Origin: Acidimicrobiia bacterium
GTDB lineage: Bacteria > Acidobacteriota > Terriglobia > Bryobacterales > Bryobacteraceae
Direction of reading: 5' to 3'
Assembly (NCBI GenBank): GCA_016871315.1
Contig: VFZE01000038.1
Span: forward strand, 1 to 56,195
Length of the DNA: 56,195 nt
Below, in pieces: positions 33,912 through 44,143 of the stretch. How positions within the stretch are numbered: position 1 is the first letter of the stretch; each line of letters begins with the position of its first letter. A model generated the notes under the pieces. That model had not been told where the DNA came from. It searched no databases and was given only the letters and a program-made list of their open reading frames with translations. The position numbers and the translations under genes are program-made.

Positions 33912-36900
33912 CTACCCCGCCCTCAACCCCTCCACCAGCTTCATCCGTAGCGCTGAATAGGTAGCCGTCCCCGTCGCCGCAATCCCCGTCAGAGCCACCA
34001 CCGCCAGCATTGCGGCAAGCGATGCAGTCGAGGCCTGGAACCCGCGGCTCACCACAACCGGAGCGATCGCTAGCGCTGCCGCGACCGCGCCCGCCGCCAG
34101 TCCCGAGCCTAGCAGCAGCAGATTCTCACCCAGAATCAGCCATCCCAACCTGTTCCTGGAATAGCCCACCGCGGCCAGCAACGCCAGTTCGCGCCGCCTC
34201 TCCATCACGTTGCGGATCAGCACCGCCGCCAGCCCAAGTGTCCCCAACAGCAGCCCCATCGCGCCCAACGACTGAAACGTCGACAAGTACGTGTTCTCCA
34301 CACGGTGAAACGCCTCCAGCTTCGCCGCCGTGCTGATGGCGTCGAAGCCCTGATCGGCCAGCGCATTTTCGATCACTTCGGCCAGTTGCTTCTCCTTTCC
34401 GCGTGGCGTCTCGATCAGAAACACGCGAAACCCCTGCTGGCCGGGAAACGCGCGCAGAAAGGCCCGCTCATCGATGATCAACTCGCTTTGAAACACGCTG
34501 TCCCGCAGCGCCGCCACCAGCTTCAGCCGCAGCTTTCCCCGCGACGTGGTGATCTCGATCTCCTCTCCCAGCTTCTTATGCAGCACGTAGGCCATCGAAT
34601 TTGCGTCCGCCGCCGCCGGGATCGCACCGTTCTCCATCCCCTCCAGCAGCAGCCAAGGATTCCGCTTCTCTGCCTCTGTCTGAGCAAGCGAGCCGGCAAA
34701 GGAAAACCGCCCCTGTTGCAGAAACGCCTCCGGCGCTCCCAGAATCCGCGGATTCTGCGGTTGGTAGAGATTCAGGCAGCTGGCATCGTCGCCCGGGCGG
34801 AGCCGGAATCCTTCAAAGCGCGCCCCAGCCGCCATGTCCAGATTCAGCCGCATCCGTCCCTCTTCGGTGTTCGGATTATGATGCAGCGGCCGCACCGATT
34901 CGCCCATCAGCGCGTAGCCGCCGGTTCCGCTTTTCACATCCATCGAGCCTGCATCCGGCGGCCTCCGGAACGACTCCAGCGACACGATCAAGAACGTCGC
35001 CGATCCGATCAGCGCCGCCGAAAGCACCGTGCGGCCCGGCCGCCATGCCGTATTCCGGTACATCAGCCGCAACATCGCCGACGCGCCCGCCCCGGCCAAA
35101 CCGAACTTCCCGCTGCCGCCCAAAGATCCTCGCAGCAAAGAAAGCGCGGCCGCAAGCAGCAACGCCCCGGCGCCGAAAAATGCGCCCGCATCCGCCACCC
35201 ATCCCATGATCCCCGCCACGACAAGCCCCGCCGCCAAGACCGCCGATACGATCGCGATCCTGTAGCCGCCCCACTTTACCGGCGTGGACACCGGAGCGCT
35301 CTCCCCGCTCAACAGCTGCTTCGCCGACAGCCGCCGCAGCATCCGCAGCGTTGTCAGTGTCGCCGCCAGCGACGCGACAATGCCCGCCGCCAGCCCCAAC
35401 AGCAGTGCCCCGCTGGAGACCTCCAGCCCCAACTGCTTGGTCCCCACCGCATCCACCCACCAACTACCCAGTCCGGTCAGAATCAGCCCCGCGTAGCCGG
35501 CCGCCAGCGGCAATCCAACCGCTCCACCCGCCAGCGCCAGCAGCAACGCCTCGATGCCGTACAGCCAGGTGATGCGCGCCGGCTGGAACCCTACGGCCTC
35601 CAGCAAACCGATCTGCGATGCACGCTGCTCCACTCCCAGCCGGAAAAACAGCCCCGCCAGCAGCAGCGCGCTCGCCATTAAGAAGAAGCTGAAGTACAGG
35701 AAGTACTCGCCGAAATCGGTCGCCCCGCGGGATGCCTCCAGTGCCTGCTCCCGCAACGGTAGCGCCGCAATCCCGGCCCTCATCGGATCGACGCGCGTCC
35801 GCAAGTGCCTGCGGAACTCATACTCAGCGGACTCCAACGGCACATGCTTAGCCGGGCGCAGCCGGATCGTCGTCAGTTTGCCGAACCTACTCCGCCACAG
35901 CTGCTGACCGCGCGCCAGCGTAACCCACGCCTTCGGGGTCGTCCGGTACTGCTTCCAGTAGTCCTCATCGACAGGCCTCACCCGGCTCAAATCCAGCGGG
36001 AAGGGAGGATCCCAGTCGCTCACATTCTCTGAATCGGTGATCCCCGGATACTCCGGCGCAAGGTTGCGGTCCGCCGCCAGCCCCCTGATCGGCGTCACGC
36101 CCGCCACCGTGAACGCCGCCTTTTCCGTGGTGATCCTGCCGTCGTCGTGCCACAGCATGTAGTCCATGAGCAGCGGGTCGCCCGCCTTCGCCCTAAGATC
36201 CCGCGCCGCCCACTCGTTCAGCACAATCGCGTCCTGGTCGAACTTGCCCTTTCCGCCCAACGCCGTCAGATCCACCGCCGCCACCAGCGAATAAGGCGCC
36301 TCCCGGTCCCCCACCCGCAGGGTCGTCGCCAAATATGTCAGCGCCGGAGTCGCCGCCAGATCCGCCGACACTGCCGACTTCAATGCCGCCTCCGCCAGTT
36401 CATCCGCGAGGATTCCGCTGCTGGTCTCCATTTGGAGTTCTCCCGCTTCCGCCATCGCCCACACACGAATCCCCAGGTCCTCCAGCTGGGCCGTCTGGCG
36501 GATCCCCTCTATCACCCTCACGAGCGGCTCCGAGGAAAGGATCACGTTCACCCGCTCTCCGGCTCCCGTCTGCTCTTGCAAGAGCTTCAGCGGAGTGAAC
36601 GCCGCCTTCACCTCGCCCTGCTTGGGCACTAGCGAAAACTCGCCCAGCTGCCCCGGCGACAGCACTCTCTTCAGCCTCACCCGAATCGCTTGCGACGCCT
36701 CTTCTTTTCTTCCGAACAGCGAATCGGCCGGGATCTCCGCGCGGCGGTCGATCCGCACCAGCAATGTATCGCCCTCCTTGGCCCCCAGCTCTTCGGCCAG
36801 CGCCGGGCTGATCGCCGCCTCGCGACCCTCCAGCGCTACCGGAGCACGCTGGTGAAACCGCCAGAACCGATCATCGACTCCATACACCGCCACCTGGGTC

Positions 36901-37190
36901 GCCTGCGTCCCGCTCGTCTGGCGCCGCACCAGCCCTTCGGCCGCCATCATCGGAGCCGACGGCGCGATCTCCAGCGCCGGTTCCTCCCGGAACATTGCGT
37001 CCGCCCGGACCACCGTCACCGTGCTCCCAATCCTGTCCAGCGCCAGCCGCCGCAGGCTCGCCCGCACCGACTCGCCGACCATCAGCGCCCCAGCCAACAC
37101 CGCGATCGCGATCCCCACCCCGCCCACAACCACCAGGTTGATTCGCCAATAATACCGGAGACTCCGGATCACCAGTTGCCAGCTGCGCAT
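33912..37190 (-). CDS. Large FtsX/MacB-type ABC permease
   Basis: 1092 aa. N-terminal membrane helix (LVVVGGVGIAIAVLAGALMV) followed by a long periplasmic part (about 50-500) of MacB-PCD type, a central cluster of helices (about 505-760: YFLYFSFFLMASALLLAGLFFRL ... LLEAVGFQPARITWLYGIEALLLALAG), a second periplasmic part, and three C-terminal FtsX helices (GAMGLLLGTLGLAAVLIRN, ERRRELALLAAVGYSRNRLGWLILGENLLLLGSG, AMLAVVALTGIAATG). It therefore carries two FtsX modules in one chain. No ATP-binding subunit gene adjoins it, so it is an orphan. Export of lipids, peptides or lipoproteins is possible. Starts ATG 37190. Confidence 0.85.
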   Translation of the reverse strand: MRSWQLVIRSLRYYWRINLVVVGGVGIAIAVLAGALMVGESVRASLRRLALDRIGSTVTVVRADAMFREEPALEIAPSAPMMAAEGLVRRQTSGTQATQVAVYGVDDRFWRFHQRAPVALEGREAAISPALAEELGAKEGDTLLVRIDRRAEIPADSLFGRKEEASQAIRVRLKRVLSPGQLGEFSLVPKQGEVKAAFTPLKLLQEQTGAGERVNVILSSEPLVRVIEGIRQTAQLEDLGIRVWAMAEAGELQMETSSGILADELAEAALKSAVSADLAATPALTYLATTLRVGDREAPYSLVAAVDLTALGGKGKFDQDAIVLNEWAARDLRAKAGDPLLMDYMLWHDDGRITTEKAAFTVAGVTPIRGLAADRNLAPEYPGITDSENVSDWDPPFPLDLSRVRPVDEDYWKQYRTTPKAWVTLARGQQLWRSRFGKLTTIRLRPAKHVPLESAEYEFRRHLRTRVDPMRAGIAALPLREQALEASRGATDFGEYFLYFSFFLMASALLLAGLFFRLGVEQRASQIGLLEAVGFQPARITWLYGIEALLLALAGGAVGLPLAAGYAGLILTGLGSWWVDAVGTKQLGLEVSSGALLLGLAAGIVASLAATLTTLRMLRRLSAKQLLSGESAPVSTPVKWGGYRIAIVSAVLAAGLVVAGIMGWVADAGAFFGAGALLLAAALSLLRGSLGGSGKFGLAGAGASAMLRLMYRNTAWRPGRTVLSAALIGSATFLIVSLESFRRPPDAGSMDVKSGTGGYALMGESVRPLHHNPNTEEGRMRLNLDMAAGARFEGFRLRPGDDASCLNLYQPQNPRILGAPEAFLQQGRFSFAGSLAQTEAEKRNPWLLLEGMENGAIPAAADANSMAYVLHKKLGEEIEITTSRGKLRLKLVAALRDSVFQSELIIDERAFLRAFPGQQGFRVFLIETPRGKEKQLAEVIENALADQGFDAISTAAKLEAFHRVENTYLSTFQSLGAMGLLLGTLGLAAVLIRNVMERRRELALLAAVGYSRNRLGWLILGENLLLLGSGLAAGAVAAALAIAPVVVSRGFQASTASLAAMLAVVALTGIAATGTATYSALRMKLVEGLRAG

Positions 37191-37341
37191 CGTTTCTTAT
37201 CCCACCCTTTGGCGCAACCGGATCCACAACCGGGCCGTCAGACTCCTTGTGGCTCGCCTCGATTCCAGCACCCCCTTAGTCTACCGTCCCCTAACTCCAT
37301 TTGTGTTCTCATTCCCACCCGCTGTATCCTGGAGTTTTCCC

Positions 37342-39720
37342 ATGCGTTGTCTACTTCCCCTCGCCCTTGTGTGGCCGCTCTGCGTAGTTTCCGCCGCCTC
37401 GAAAGCGCCGCCGTCCGCCGCTCGCCAGTGGCTACAGCAACTGCCGCTGCGCTTTGAGGAAAACCGCGGCCAGTCGGATTCCGCCGTCCGCTTCCAGTCC
37501 TCGTTGTCCCGCTACAAGCTCTCGCTGCTCGATCAGGAAGCCGTCCTATCCCTGCCCTCCTCCACGCTGCGCATCCGGCCCCTCGGCGCCAATCCAAAGG
37601 CTGCTCTTCGCGGCGCCGATCCGCTCCCCTCCAAGACACGCTACTTCTACGGCAACAATCCCTCCCAGTGGCACACTCACGTCCCTCACTACGCCCGCGT
37701 CCGTTACGAACGCCTCTATCCCGGCATCGACATGATCTACTACGGCCGCGGCGCCGAGCTGGAATACGATTTCGTCCTCGCCCCGGGAGCCGACCCCTCC
37801 CTCATCAAGCTCCAATTCACCGGCGCTTCGCTCCGCCTCACCCGCGGCGGCGCCCTTCAACTGCAGTCCGGTGGCGTCAGCCTCACCCAGCACCGCCCGG
37901 AAATCTACCAACTCGACGCGCAAGGCAAGCGCCGCAAAGTCGACGGCCGCTACCGGCTCGTCTCCTCTAACCAGGTAGCCTTCCATATCGGCCGCTACGA
38001 CAGATCCGCACCGCTCATCATCGATCCCGTTCTCAGCTTCTCTTCCTACTTCGGCGGTGACGGCATCGACGTCGCCCGCGTCGTCGCCACCGATGCCAGC
38101 GGCGACGTCTGGATCGCAGGCCACACGAGTTCCCCCACCATCCCTACTCCCGGCCAGCCTTTCGGCACAACCTTCCTTGGCTCCAAGGACATCTTCGTCG
38201 CCCGCTTCCGCCCCTCGCAAAGCGGCGATGCCTCCCTCGTCGAAGCCACCTACTTCGGCGGCTCAGGCGAAGAGGAGCCCCTCGCCGCGCACATGGACAA
38301 CCAGGGCTTCCTCTATCTCACCGGTTTCACCACCTCTTCCAATTTCCCCGTCGCCGGCGCCGCGCTGCTCGGCGAAGGCATTGAGGGCCGCAACATCTTC
38401 ATCGTCAAGCTCAACACCAACGCCGGCGGCGCCGATGCCCTCTGGTATTCGACCCTCATGGGCGGCAACCGCGACGAACAGGGCCTCGCCATCACCACCG
38501 ACTCCCTCTCCCGCATCTACGTCACCGGCTACACCTCTTCCACCGATTTCCGCCTCACCTCCAACCGCCTTCAGGCCACCAACCGCGGCGGTTGGGAGAT
38601 CTTCCTCATTCAGATCGATCCCAACACCGCCTCCTTCGATAACGCTTTGCTCTACTCGTCCTACATCGGGGCACCCAGCACGGATGTCGCCACCGCCATC
38701 CACGTTCCTACGCCCAACAACGTCTATCTCGCCGGCTACACCATGTCTCCGGATTTCCCCATCGCCGGCAACTCCTTCCGCGATTTCTACGCCGGCGGCG
38801 GCGACGCCCTCCTCCTCAAGCTCGACCTCAACCTCCCCGGCCTGGACGCCCTCACCTACGGCACCTTCCTCGGCGGCGGAGCTCTGGAAATCGTCTACGG
38901 CATGGCCGCCGACTCCGCCGGCAGAATCTACATCGCCGGCTATACCCTCTCCAACGACTTCCCCACCGCCGGCCCCGCCTACCAGACTTCCAACGCCGGT
39001 ATCGCCGACCTCTTCGTCTCCCGCTTCGATCTCTCCCTCCCCGGCCCCGCTCAGCTCACCTACTCCACTTACCTCGGCGGCAGTAACAGCGAAATCGGCT
39101 ACGGACTCGCCGTCGAACCGAACGGCCGCGTCTGGCTCACCGGATACACACTCTCGGAGGATTTCCCCATCGCAGGCGGTCCCGCGCAAAACCGCTTCGG
39201 CGGCGTCACCGACGCCTTCCTCGCGCAAATCGACACTGCCGTACCCACTCTCCTTTACTCCACCTACCTCGGCGGCGAAAGCTTCGACATCGGCTACGGC
39301 GTCGCACTCAACCCCGCTGGACTCGCCTTCCTTGCCGGATCCACCCAGTCCGCCGATTTCCCCGTTCTGGTATCCTCATTCCGTTCCCGGCGCGTCGCTC
39401 TCACCGACGCCATCATCACGAGCTTCGACACCACACGAACCGCCTCCACATCCGGCTCCTCCAAGCTTGCCAAATCCGCCTCGCGCCAGCAGATCTCCTT
39501 CCTCATTCACGATGCGGGCTCCCTGCGCCGGGCTCTCCCCGATTCCGCCGCCGATCCGGAAATTCTCTCCGGCGCCGAGTGGCTCTCCGTCGAAGACGGG
39601 CAACTCATCGCCAACAAAGACGGGCTCCTGCCTGGAATCCACACCGGTCTCCTCCGCCTGACTTCTCAGTACGGCCAGACGCAACTCATCCCGGTTTCCC
39701 TCCTGGTCAGCCGGGATTGA
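37342..39720 (+). CDS. Secreted SBBP-repeat protein
   Basis: 792 aa from ATG 37342, which begins a signal peptide (MRCLLPLALVWPLCVVSA); the longer frame from 37249 adds 31 codons without a signal. An N-terminal beta domain (FEENRGQSDSAVRFQSS ... RVRYERLYPGIDMIYYG, DFVLAPGADPSLIKLQF) precedes seven or so SBBP/beta-propeller repeats of about 55 residues, of the form YSTYLGG..-D.G...A.D..GR.Y..GYT.S.DFP (about 235-690). The C-terminal 80 residues (EWLSVEDGQLIANKDGLLPG ... YGQTQLIPVSLLV) resemble a BACON-type Ig domain. Probably an extracellular or cell-surface binding protein. No enzyme motif seen. Confidence 0.85.
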   Translation: MRCLLPLALVWPLCVVSAASKAPPSAARQWLQQLPLRFEENRGQSDSAVRFQSSLSRYKLSLLDQEAVLSLPSSTLRIRPLGANPKAALRGADPLPSKTRYFYGNNPSQWHTHVPHYARVRYERLYPGIDMIYYGRGAELEYDFVLAPGADPSLIKLQFTGASLRLTRGGALQLQSGGVSLTQHRPEIYQLDAQGKRRKVDGRYRLVSSNQVAFHIGRYDRSAPLIIDPVLSFSSYFGGDGIDVARVVATDASGDVWIAGHTSSPTIPTPGQPFGTTFLGSKDIFVARFRPSQSGDASLVEATYFGGSGEEEPLAAHMDNQGFLYLTGFTTSSNFPVAGAALLGEGIEGRNIFIVKLNTNAGGADALWYSTLMGGNRDEQGLAITTDSLSRIYVTGYTSSTDFRLTSNRLQATNRGGWEIFLIQIDPNTASFDNALLYSSYIGAPSTDVATAIHVPTPNNVYLAGYTMSPDFPIAGNSFRDFYAGGGDALLLKLDLNLPGLDALTYGTFLGGGALEIVYGMAADSAGRIYIAGYTLSNDFPTAGPAYQTSNAGIADLFVSRFDLSLPGPAQLTYSTYLGGSNSEIGYGLAVEPNGRVWLTGYTLSEDFPIAGGPAQNRFGGVTDAFLAQIDTAVPTLLYSTYLGGESFDIGYGVALNPAGLAFLAGSTQSADFPVLVSSFRSRRVALTDAIITSFDTTRTASTSGSSKLAKSASRQQISFLIHDAGSLRRALPDSAADPEILSGAEWLSVEDGQLIANKDGLLPGIHTGLLRLTSQYGQTQLIPVSLLVSRD

Positions 39721-39764
39721 CGTCTCCATCCGCCGCCATGTAGTCTAGGTATGGTGGAAGTTGG

Positions 39765-40328
39765 ATGACCCGTTACTCTCCATCGCGGAACTACCTCACC
39801 GCGGGTCTGGTGGCCTTGGGAATGGCGGCCCTTTCCTTTTGGCTCGCCACCCGCTGGTCCGTCTCCGTTGTGCCCGGAATCCTGTTCTCGATCTTCGCCG
39901 TGACGCTTATCTTCCTCGCCACCCGCCCTCCGGTTGAAATTCATCCGCGCCACCTCCGTATCGGCGCCCGCGACATCCCCTGGAGCGAAATCCGCGGCGT
40001 CGATCTCACCGGCTGGACCTCCCCGTTGATCCTCATGATCACCCTCGCCAACAGCTCCCGGCTCGTCATGATTTACCCCGCCGACATCGACAGCTCGATG
40101 AGCCTCCTCCGCCAGATCCGCCGCCTGGCTCACGCCGCTCTGCTCGACGGTATCCCCCACGCCGAATTCTGGGGCGAATCCCAGAACCCCTCCGCCTCCA
40201 GAAAGCGACTCGCCTCGCCCCGTTACCCTCTCTTGCGCCAGGAGGACGAGGAAGAGGTCGAGCGCCTCTATCAGAGGCTCAAAACTGTCGGCCATCTCGA
40301 TCCCAAGAACGGTCCCGAAGAGAGCTAG
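39765..40328 (+). CDS. Two-helix membrane protein with PH-like domain
   Basis: 187 aa. Two closely spaced membrane helices (YLTAGLVALGMAALSFWLA and VSVVPGILFSIFAVTLIFLA) are followed by a small beta-rich domain (VEIHPRHLRIGARDIPWSEIRGVDLTGW ... RLVMIYPADID) resembling bacterial PH domains, then a charged tail. Function unknown. First gene of a tight run with the YdcF and ABC exporter genes (3-bp gaps), suggesting envelope work. Confidence 0.7.
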   Translation: MTRYSPSRNYLTAGLVALGMAALSFWLATRWSVSVVPGILFSIFAVTLIFLATRPPVEIHPRHLRIGARDIPWSEIRGVDLTGWTSPLILMITLANSSRLVMIYPADIDSSMSLLRQIRRLAHAALLDGIPHAEFWGESQNPSASRKRLASPRYPLLRQEDEEEVERLYQRLKTVGHLDPKNGPEES

Positions 40329-40331
40329 TCT

Positions 40332-40952
40332 TTGCCCGTAAAGCGCTCGGCGCGTCCCTCCCGCCGCTGGTTAGCCCGTCTTGCCTTCGCCTTACTCGCT
40401 CTGCTCATCCTGGCCGCCATATCCCATCCCATATGGCTCGCCGCCATCGGCGGCTTCCTCGTCAAAGCCGATCCTCCCGAACGGGCCGATCTCGTCATCG
40501 TCCTCGCCGGTGACTGGTCAGGCAATCGCATCCTCAAAGCCGGCGAGCTCGTCAAGCAAGGCCTCGCGCCCGTTGCCCTTATCGATGGTCCCAGGCACCA
40601 CTTCGGCCTGCGCGAGTATGAACTGGCCATCCCTTTCGCCGTCCGCAACGGCTACCCCGAGCGCTACTTTGAAGGCTTCCCCGTGGATGCCAACTCCACG
40701 CGCGAAGAAGCCGCCCTCCTCAATACCGAACTGCGCCGCCGCGGCGTGAAAAAGGTCCTCGTCGTCACCAGCAACTACCATACCCGCCGTTCCGGCATCC
40801 TATTTCGCGAAATCATCCGCGGCTGCGAGTTCCGCATCGTCGCCGCTCCCGACAAGCACTTCCGGCCTGGAGATTGGTGGCTCCGCCGTGAAGCGCAAAA
40901 GACCGTCTTCCATGAATGGGTGAAGCTGCTCACCACCCCCTTCGGCCTCTGA
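40332..40952 (+). CDS. YdcF/ElyC-family (DUF218) membrane-anchored protein
   Basis: 206 aa. N-terminal helix (LARLAFALLALLILAAISHPIWLAAIG) and a DUF218 domain: ADLVIVLAGDWSGNRILKAGELVKQG, then STREEAALLNTELRRRGVKKVLVVTSNYHTRRS, where the Glu and SNYHTRR form the family signature. Members act in envelope physiology (for example ElyC in peptidoglycan and lipid-carrier homeostasis), exact reaction unclear. The likely start is a TTG at 40332, 3 bp after the previous stop. Its position before an MsbA-like exporter suits a role in envelope precursors. Confidence 0.82.
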   Translation: MPVKRSARPSRRWLARLAFALLALLILAAISHPIWLAAIGGFLVKADPPERADLVIVLAGDWSGNRILKAGELVKQGLAPVALIDGPRHHFGLREYELAIPFAVRNGYPERYFEGFPVDANSTREEAALLNTELRRRGVKKVLVVTSNYHTRRSGILFREIIRGCEFRIVAAPDKHFRPGDWWLRREAQKTVFHEWVKLLTTPFGL

Positions 40953-40955
40953 TCC

Positions 40956-42698
40956 ATGCGACTCGCCATTCAAACACTCGGCCCTCTATTCTGGTCCTAC
41001 CGCCGCGGCCTCGCCATCGGATTCGGCGCGCTCCTTCTGAAAGACCTCCTCGGCGCGTCCCTGCCCATCGTCATCAAGGCTGGCGTCGACGCTCTTACCA
41101 CAGGATTCACTCTCCGCAGCCTCTTCCTGTTCGGCCTCGCCATGCTCGCCCTCGCCGCCATGAAGGGCTTCTTTCAATACTGGATGCGCGTACTGTTGAT
41201 CGGTATCTCGCGCGACATGGAATACGATCTCCGCAAGCGGCTCTTCGCCCACCTCATCCAGCTCGACAACGGCTTCTACCTCCGCTACCGCACCGGCGAC
41301 ATCATGGCCCGCGCCACAAACGACCTCAATGCCGTCCGCATGATGCTCGGTCCCGGCGTCATGTACTGGACGGAAACCTCCATCACCTTCGTTCTGGCCT
41401 TCTCCGTCATGCTCTACACAGACTGGAAGCTCACTCTGATCGCCCTGATCCCCGGCCCCTTCGTCAGCCTTGCCGTCATCTTCTTCGGCCGCCACATCCA
41501 CTCCCGCTTTGAGAACATCCAGGCGCTGTTCTCCGACATCTCCAGCCGCGTCCAGGAAAACCTCGCCGGCGTCCGCGTCCTCCGCGCCTACGTCCAGGAA
41601 GAGGCCGAGCTCGCGCGATTTGAGCGTCTCAACCGCGAATACATCCGCCAGAATCTCAAGCTCGGCATCATCTCCGGCCTTTTTATGCCCCTGCTGGAAG
41701 GCCTGATCGGCCTCGTCTTCTTGATCATCCTCTGGGCCGGCGGCACGCGCCTGCTGCAAGGCGGAATCTCTCTCGGCAGCTTCATGATGTTCACCATCTA
41801 CATGGGCATGCTCACCTGGCCCATGATCGCCATGGGCTGGGTGGTCAACCTCATGCAGCGCGGCATCGCGTCGCTCGAGCGTCTTCACGAGATCTTCCAG
41901 CAACAACCCGCCATCGCCGCTCCCTCAAACCCCGTGGCAGTCCCCGAACCGCTTTGCGGGGAGATCGAATTCCGCGGCGCCTGCGTCGCTTTTGAAAACG
42001 GCAACGCCGTCGGCCCCATCCACCTCCGCATCCCCGCCGGCCGGACCGTAGCGATCGTCGGCCACACAGGCAGCGGCAAATCGACTCTCGTGCACCTCAT
42101 CCCACGCCTGCTTGACCCGACCTCCGGCGCCGTCCTCCTGGACGGAATCGATCTCCGCGAATTTGACCCCACAGACATCCGCCGGCAGATCGGCTTCGTC
42201 CCCCAAGAGACGTTCCTGTTCAGCGCAACATTGGCCGAAAACATCGCCTTCGGCGTCGAAACCGCCACCCGTGAGCAAATCCAGCGCGCGGCCGAAATCG
42301 CGGGCCTCGGCCCCGACATCGCCTCCTTCCCCAACGGCCTCGACACCCGCGTCGGCGAACGCGGAATCACCCTCTCCGGCGGCCAGAAGCAGCGCACCGC
42401 CATCGCCCGCGCCATCCTCCGCAACCCCACGATCCTCATCCTCGACGACGCCCTCTCCTCTGTCGACACGCTGACCGAGGAGCGCATCCTCACTCATCTC
42501 GCCGACGTCCTCCGCGACCGCACGACTATCCTCATCTCCCACCGCGTCTCCACCGTCCGCAGCGCCTCCCACATCTACGTCATCGAAAACGGCCTCCTCG
42601 CCGAGCAAGGCTCCCACGAATCTCTCCTCGCCCAAGGCGGCTATTACGCCGACCTCCACCAAAAACAACTCCTCGAAGAAGAACTCGAAGCCATCTAG
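40956..42698 (+). CDS. MsbA/LmrA-type ABC exporter (fused permease-ATPase)
   Basis: 580 aa half-transporter. Six membrane helices in residues 1-310 (with coupling helices such as RARATNDLNAVRMM), then the ATPase: Walker A GHTGSGKST (369-377), Q-loop FVPQETFLFS, signature LSGGQKQRTAIARA, Walker B ILILDDALSSVD and switch His in LISHRVSTV. It works as a homodimer or with a partner, exporting lipids or drugs. Last of three genes spaced by 3 bp. Its 3' end marks the point where the base skew of the + strand changes from C-rich to G-rich. Confidence 0.93.
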   Translation: MRLAIQTLGPLFWSYRRGLAIGFGALLLKDLLGASLPIVIKAGVDALTTGFTLRSLFLFGLAMLALAAMKGFFQYWMRVLLIGISRDMEYDLRKRLFAHLIQLDNGFYLRYRTGDIMARATNDLNAVRMMLGPGVMYWTETSITFVLAFSVMLYTDWKLTLIALIPGPFVSLAVIFFGRHIHSRFENIQALFSDISSRVQENLAGVRVLRAYVQEEAELARFERLNREYIRQNLKLGIISGLFMPLLEGLIGLVFLIILWAGGTRLLQGGISLGSFMMFTIYMGMLTWPMIAMGWVVNLMQRGIASLERLHEIFQQQPAIAAPSNPVAVPEPLCGEIEFRGACVAFENGNAVGPIHLRIPAGRTVAIVGHTGSGKSTLVHLIPRLLDPTSGAVLLDGIDLREFDPTDIRRQIGFVPQETFLFSATLAENIAFGVETATREQIQRAAEIAGLGPDIASFPNGLDTRVGERGITLSGGQKQRTAIARAILRNPTILILDDALSSVDTLTEERILTHLADVLRDRTTILISHRVSTVRSASHIYVIENGLLAEQGSHESLLAQGGYYADLHQKQLLEEELEAI

Positions 42699-42735
42699 GA
42701 GCTGGTTGGCTCACGCATCGGCTTGTGCTGGAGCT

Positions 42736-44121
42736 TCAGCCTTGCTGCTTGATGGACGGCCGGGGTAACAGGTGTTTCTGCACCTTGCCTAGTGCAGTGC
42801 GAGGAAGAGTGTCCACTTTGATGAACTCACGTGGCAGTTTGAAGGACGCGAGTTCGTGGCGGCAGACGGCCTCCAGGTGAGCGGCGTCGAAATCGCCGGC
42901 GACATAGGCGACGGGCACCTCGCCGCGGATGCGGTCGGGAATGGCGGCGACGGCGGCTTCCCGGACACCGGGCTGCTCCAGCAGCAGCTCTTCAATCTCG
43001 CGGGGATAGATGTTGAAGCCGCCGGAGATGATCAGGTCGGTGCGGCGGCCATGGAGGGTGTAGTAGCCGTCATCGGAGCAGGTTGCCATGTCGCCGGTCT
43101 TGAACCAGCCGTCGTCGAAGGCCTCGGCGGTGGCTTGTGGATCGCGCCAGTAGCCGGGAAAAACGTTGGGGCCTTTCAGTTGGACTTCGCCATCGATGAG
43201 GCGCGCTTCCACATTGGGCAGCGGCATGCCGACGGTTCCCGGGCGGCGTTCACCGCCGTAGGGGTTGCTCATATTCATCAGCGTCTCCGACATGCCGTAG
43301 CGTTCCAGGATGGTGTGGCCGTAGCGGGCGCGGAAATCTTCCAACACTTGTGCGGGCAGAGGCGCGGAGCCGGAGACGAACAGACGCATGTGGGCGCTCA
43401 TGCGGCGGGCGGTCTCTACGGCGATGTCGAGCAGGCGAAGATAGATGGCGGGGACGCCGAAGAAGAGTGTCGGCTGAAAATCGAGAAACTCCGCGGCGGC
43501 CTTTGCATGTTCAAAGCGTTCGAGAAGCCGCAAGCGGCAGCCGGATGCGAGCCAGCAGTGCAGGCCGTTGCCGAGTCCGTGGACGTGGAACAGCGGCAGC
43601 GGAAGCAGGAGGCGGTCTTCGGCGGTGATGCGCCAGGCTTCGATCAAGTTGCGGGCGTTGGCGGTCCAGTTGCCGTGAGTGAGCACGGCGCCCTTGGAGG
43701 CGCCCGTAGTGCCGGACGTGTAGACGATGGCGGTGGGGGTACTGGTTTCGAGCCGCGCTTCGGGGCGCGTGGGATCGAACGAATGCGCGCCGGCGATCTG
43801 AGCCGGGTCGGTAACGAAGAGCTTCGGCTCGGCGTTAGAAAGGATATGAGAGACCTCGCGGTCGCGGTAGAGAACGTTGACGGGTACGAAGAGGATACCG
43901 GTCTTGACGCAAGCGAGGTAGAGATCGATGAATTCGATGCTGTTGGGCAGTTGCACGCAGAGACGGTCGCCAGGCTCCAGGCCGCTATTCAACAGAAAAC
44001 GGGCGGTGCGGTTGGAGCGGGATTCCAGGTCGCCGAAGGTGAGGATCTGGCCATGCCACTCCAGGGCGGGCCGGCCGGCGCCTCCGATCAAGGAGGCATC
44101 CAAGAGCGACGGTATGGTCAT
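42736..44121 (-). CDS. AMP-forming acyl-CoA synthetase/ligase
   Basis: 461 aa from ATG 44121 ([14 protein letters not shown]); a longer start at 44145 would overlap the divergent gene's start codon. ANL-superfamily signatures: P-loop-like [18 protein letters not shown], then [54 protein letters not shown], and the C-terminal lysine in RTALGKVQK. It activates an acid to acyl-AMP and then to acyl-CoA; the rather short length and motifs recall malonyl-CoA synthetase or medium-chain ligases, but substrate is unsure. No acyl-CoA metabolism genes are adjacent. Convergent with the ABC exporter. Confidence 0.88.
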   Translation of the reverse strand: MTIPSLLDASLIGGAGRPALEWHGQILTFGDLESRSNRTARFLLNSGLEPGDRLCVQLPNSIEFIDLYLACVKTGILFVPVNVLYRDREVSHILSNAEPKLFVTDPAQIAGAHSFDPTRPEARLETSTPTAIVYTSGTTGASKGAVLTHGNWTANARNLIEAWRITAEDRLLLPLPLFHVHGLGNGLHCWLASGCRLRLLERFEHAKAAAEFLDFQPTLFFGVPAIYLRLLDIAVETARRMSAHMRLFVSGSAPLPAQVLEDFRARYGHTILERYGMSETLMNMSNPYGGERRPGTVGMPLPNVEARLIDGEVQLKGPNVFPGYWRDPQATAEAFDDGWFKTGDMATCSDDGYYTLHGRRTDLIISGGFNIYPREIEELLLEQPGVREAAVAAIPDRIRGEVPVAYVAGDFDAAHLEAVCRHELASFKLPREFIKVDTLPRTALGKVQKHLLPRPSIKQQG

Positions 44122-44143
44122 CCGTAGATATAGAATAACGTTC

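Noticed and set aside
42699-42735. Replication origin at the skew switch
   Set aside because: No DnaA boxes, no AT-rich stretch and no dnaA/dnaN neighbourhood.
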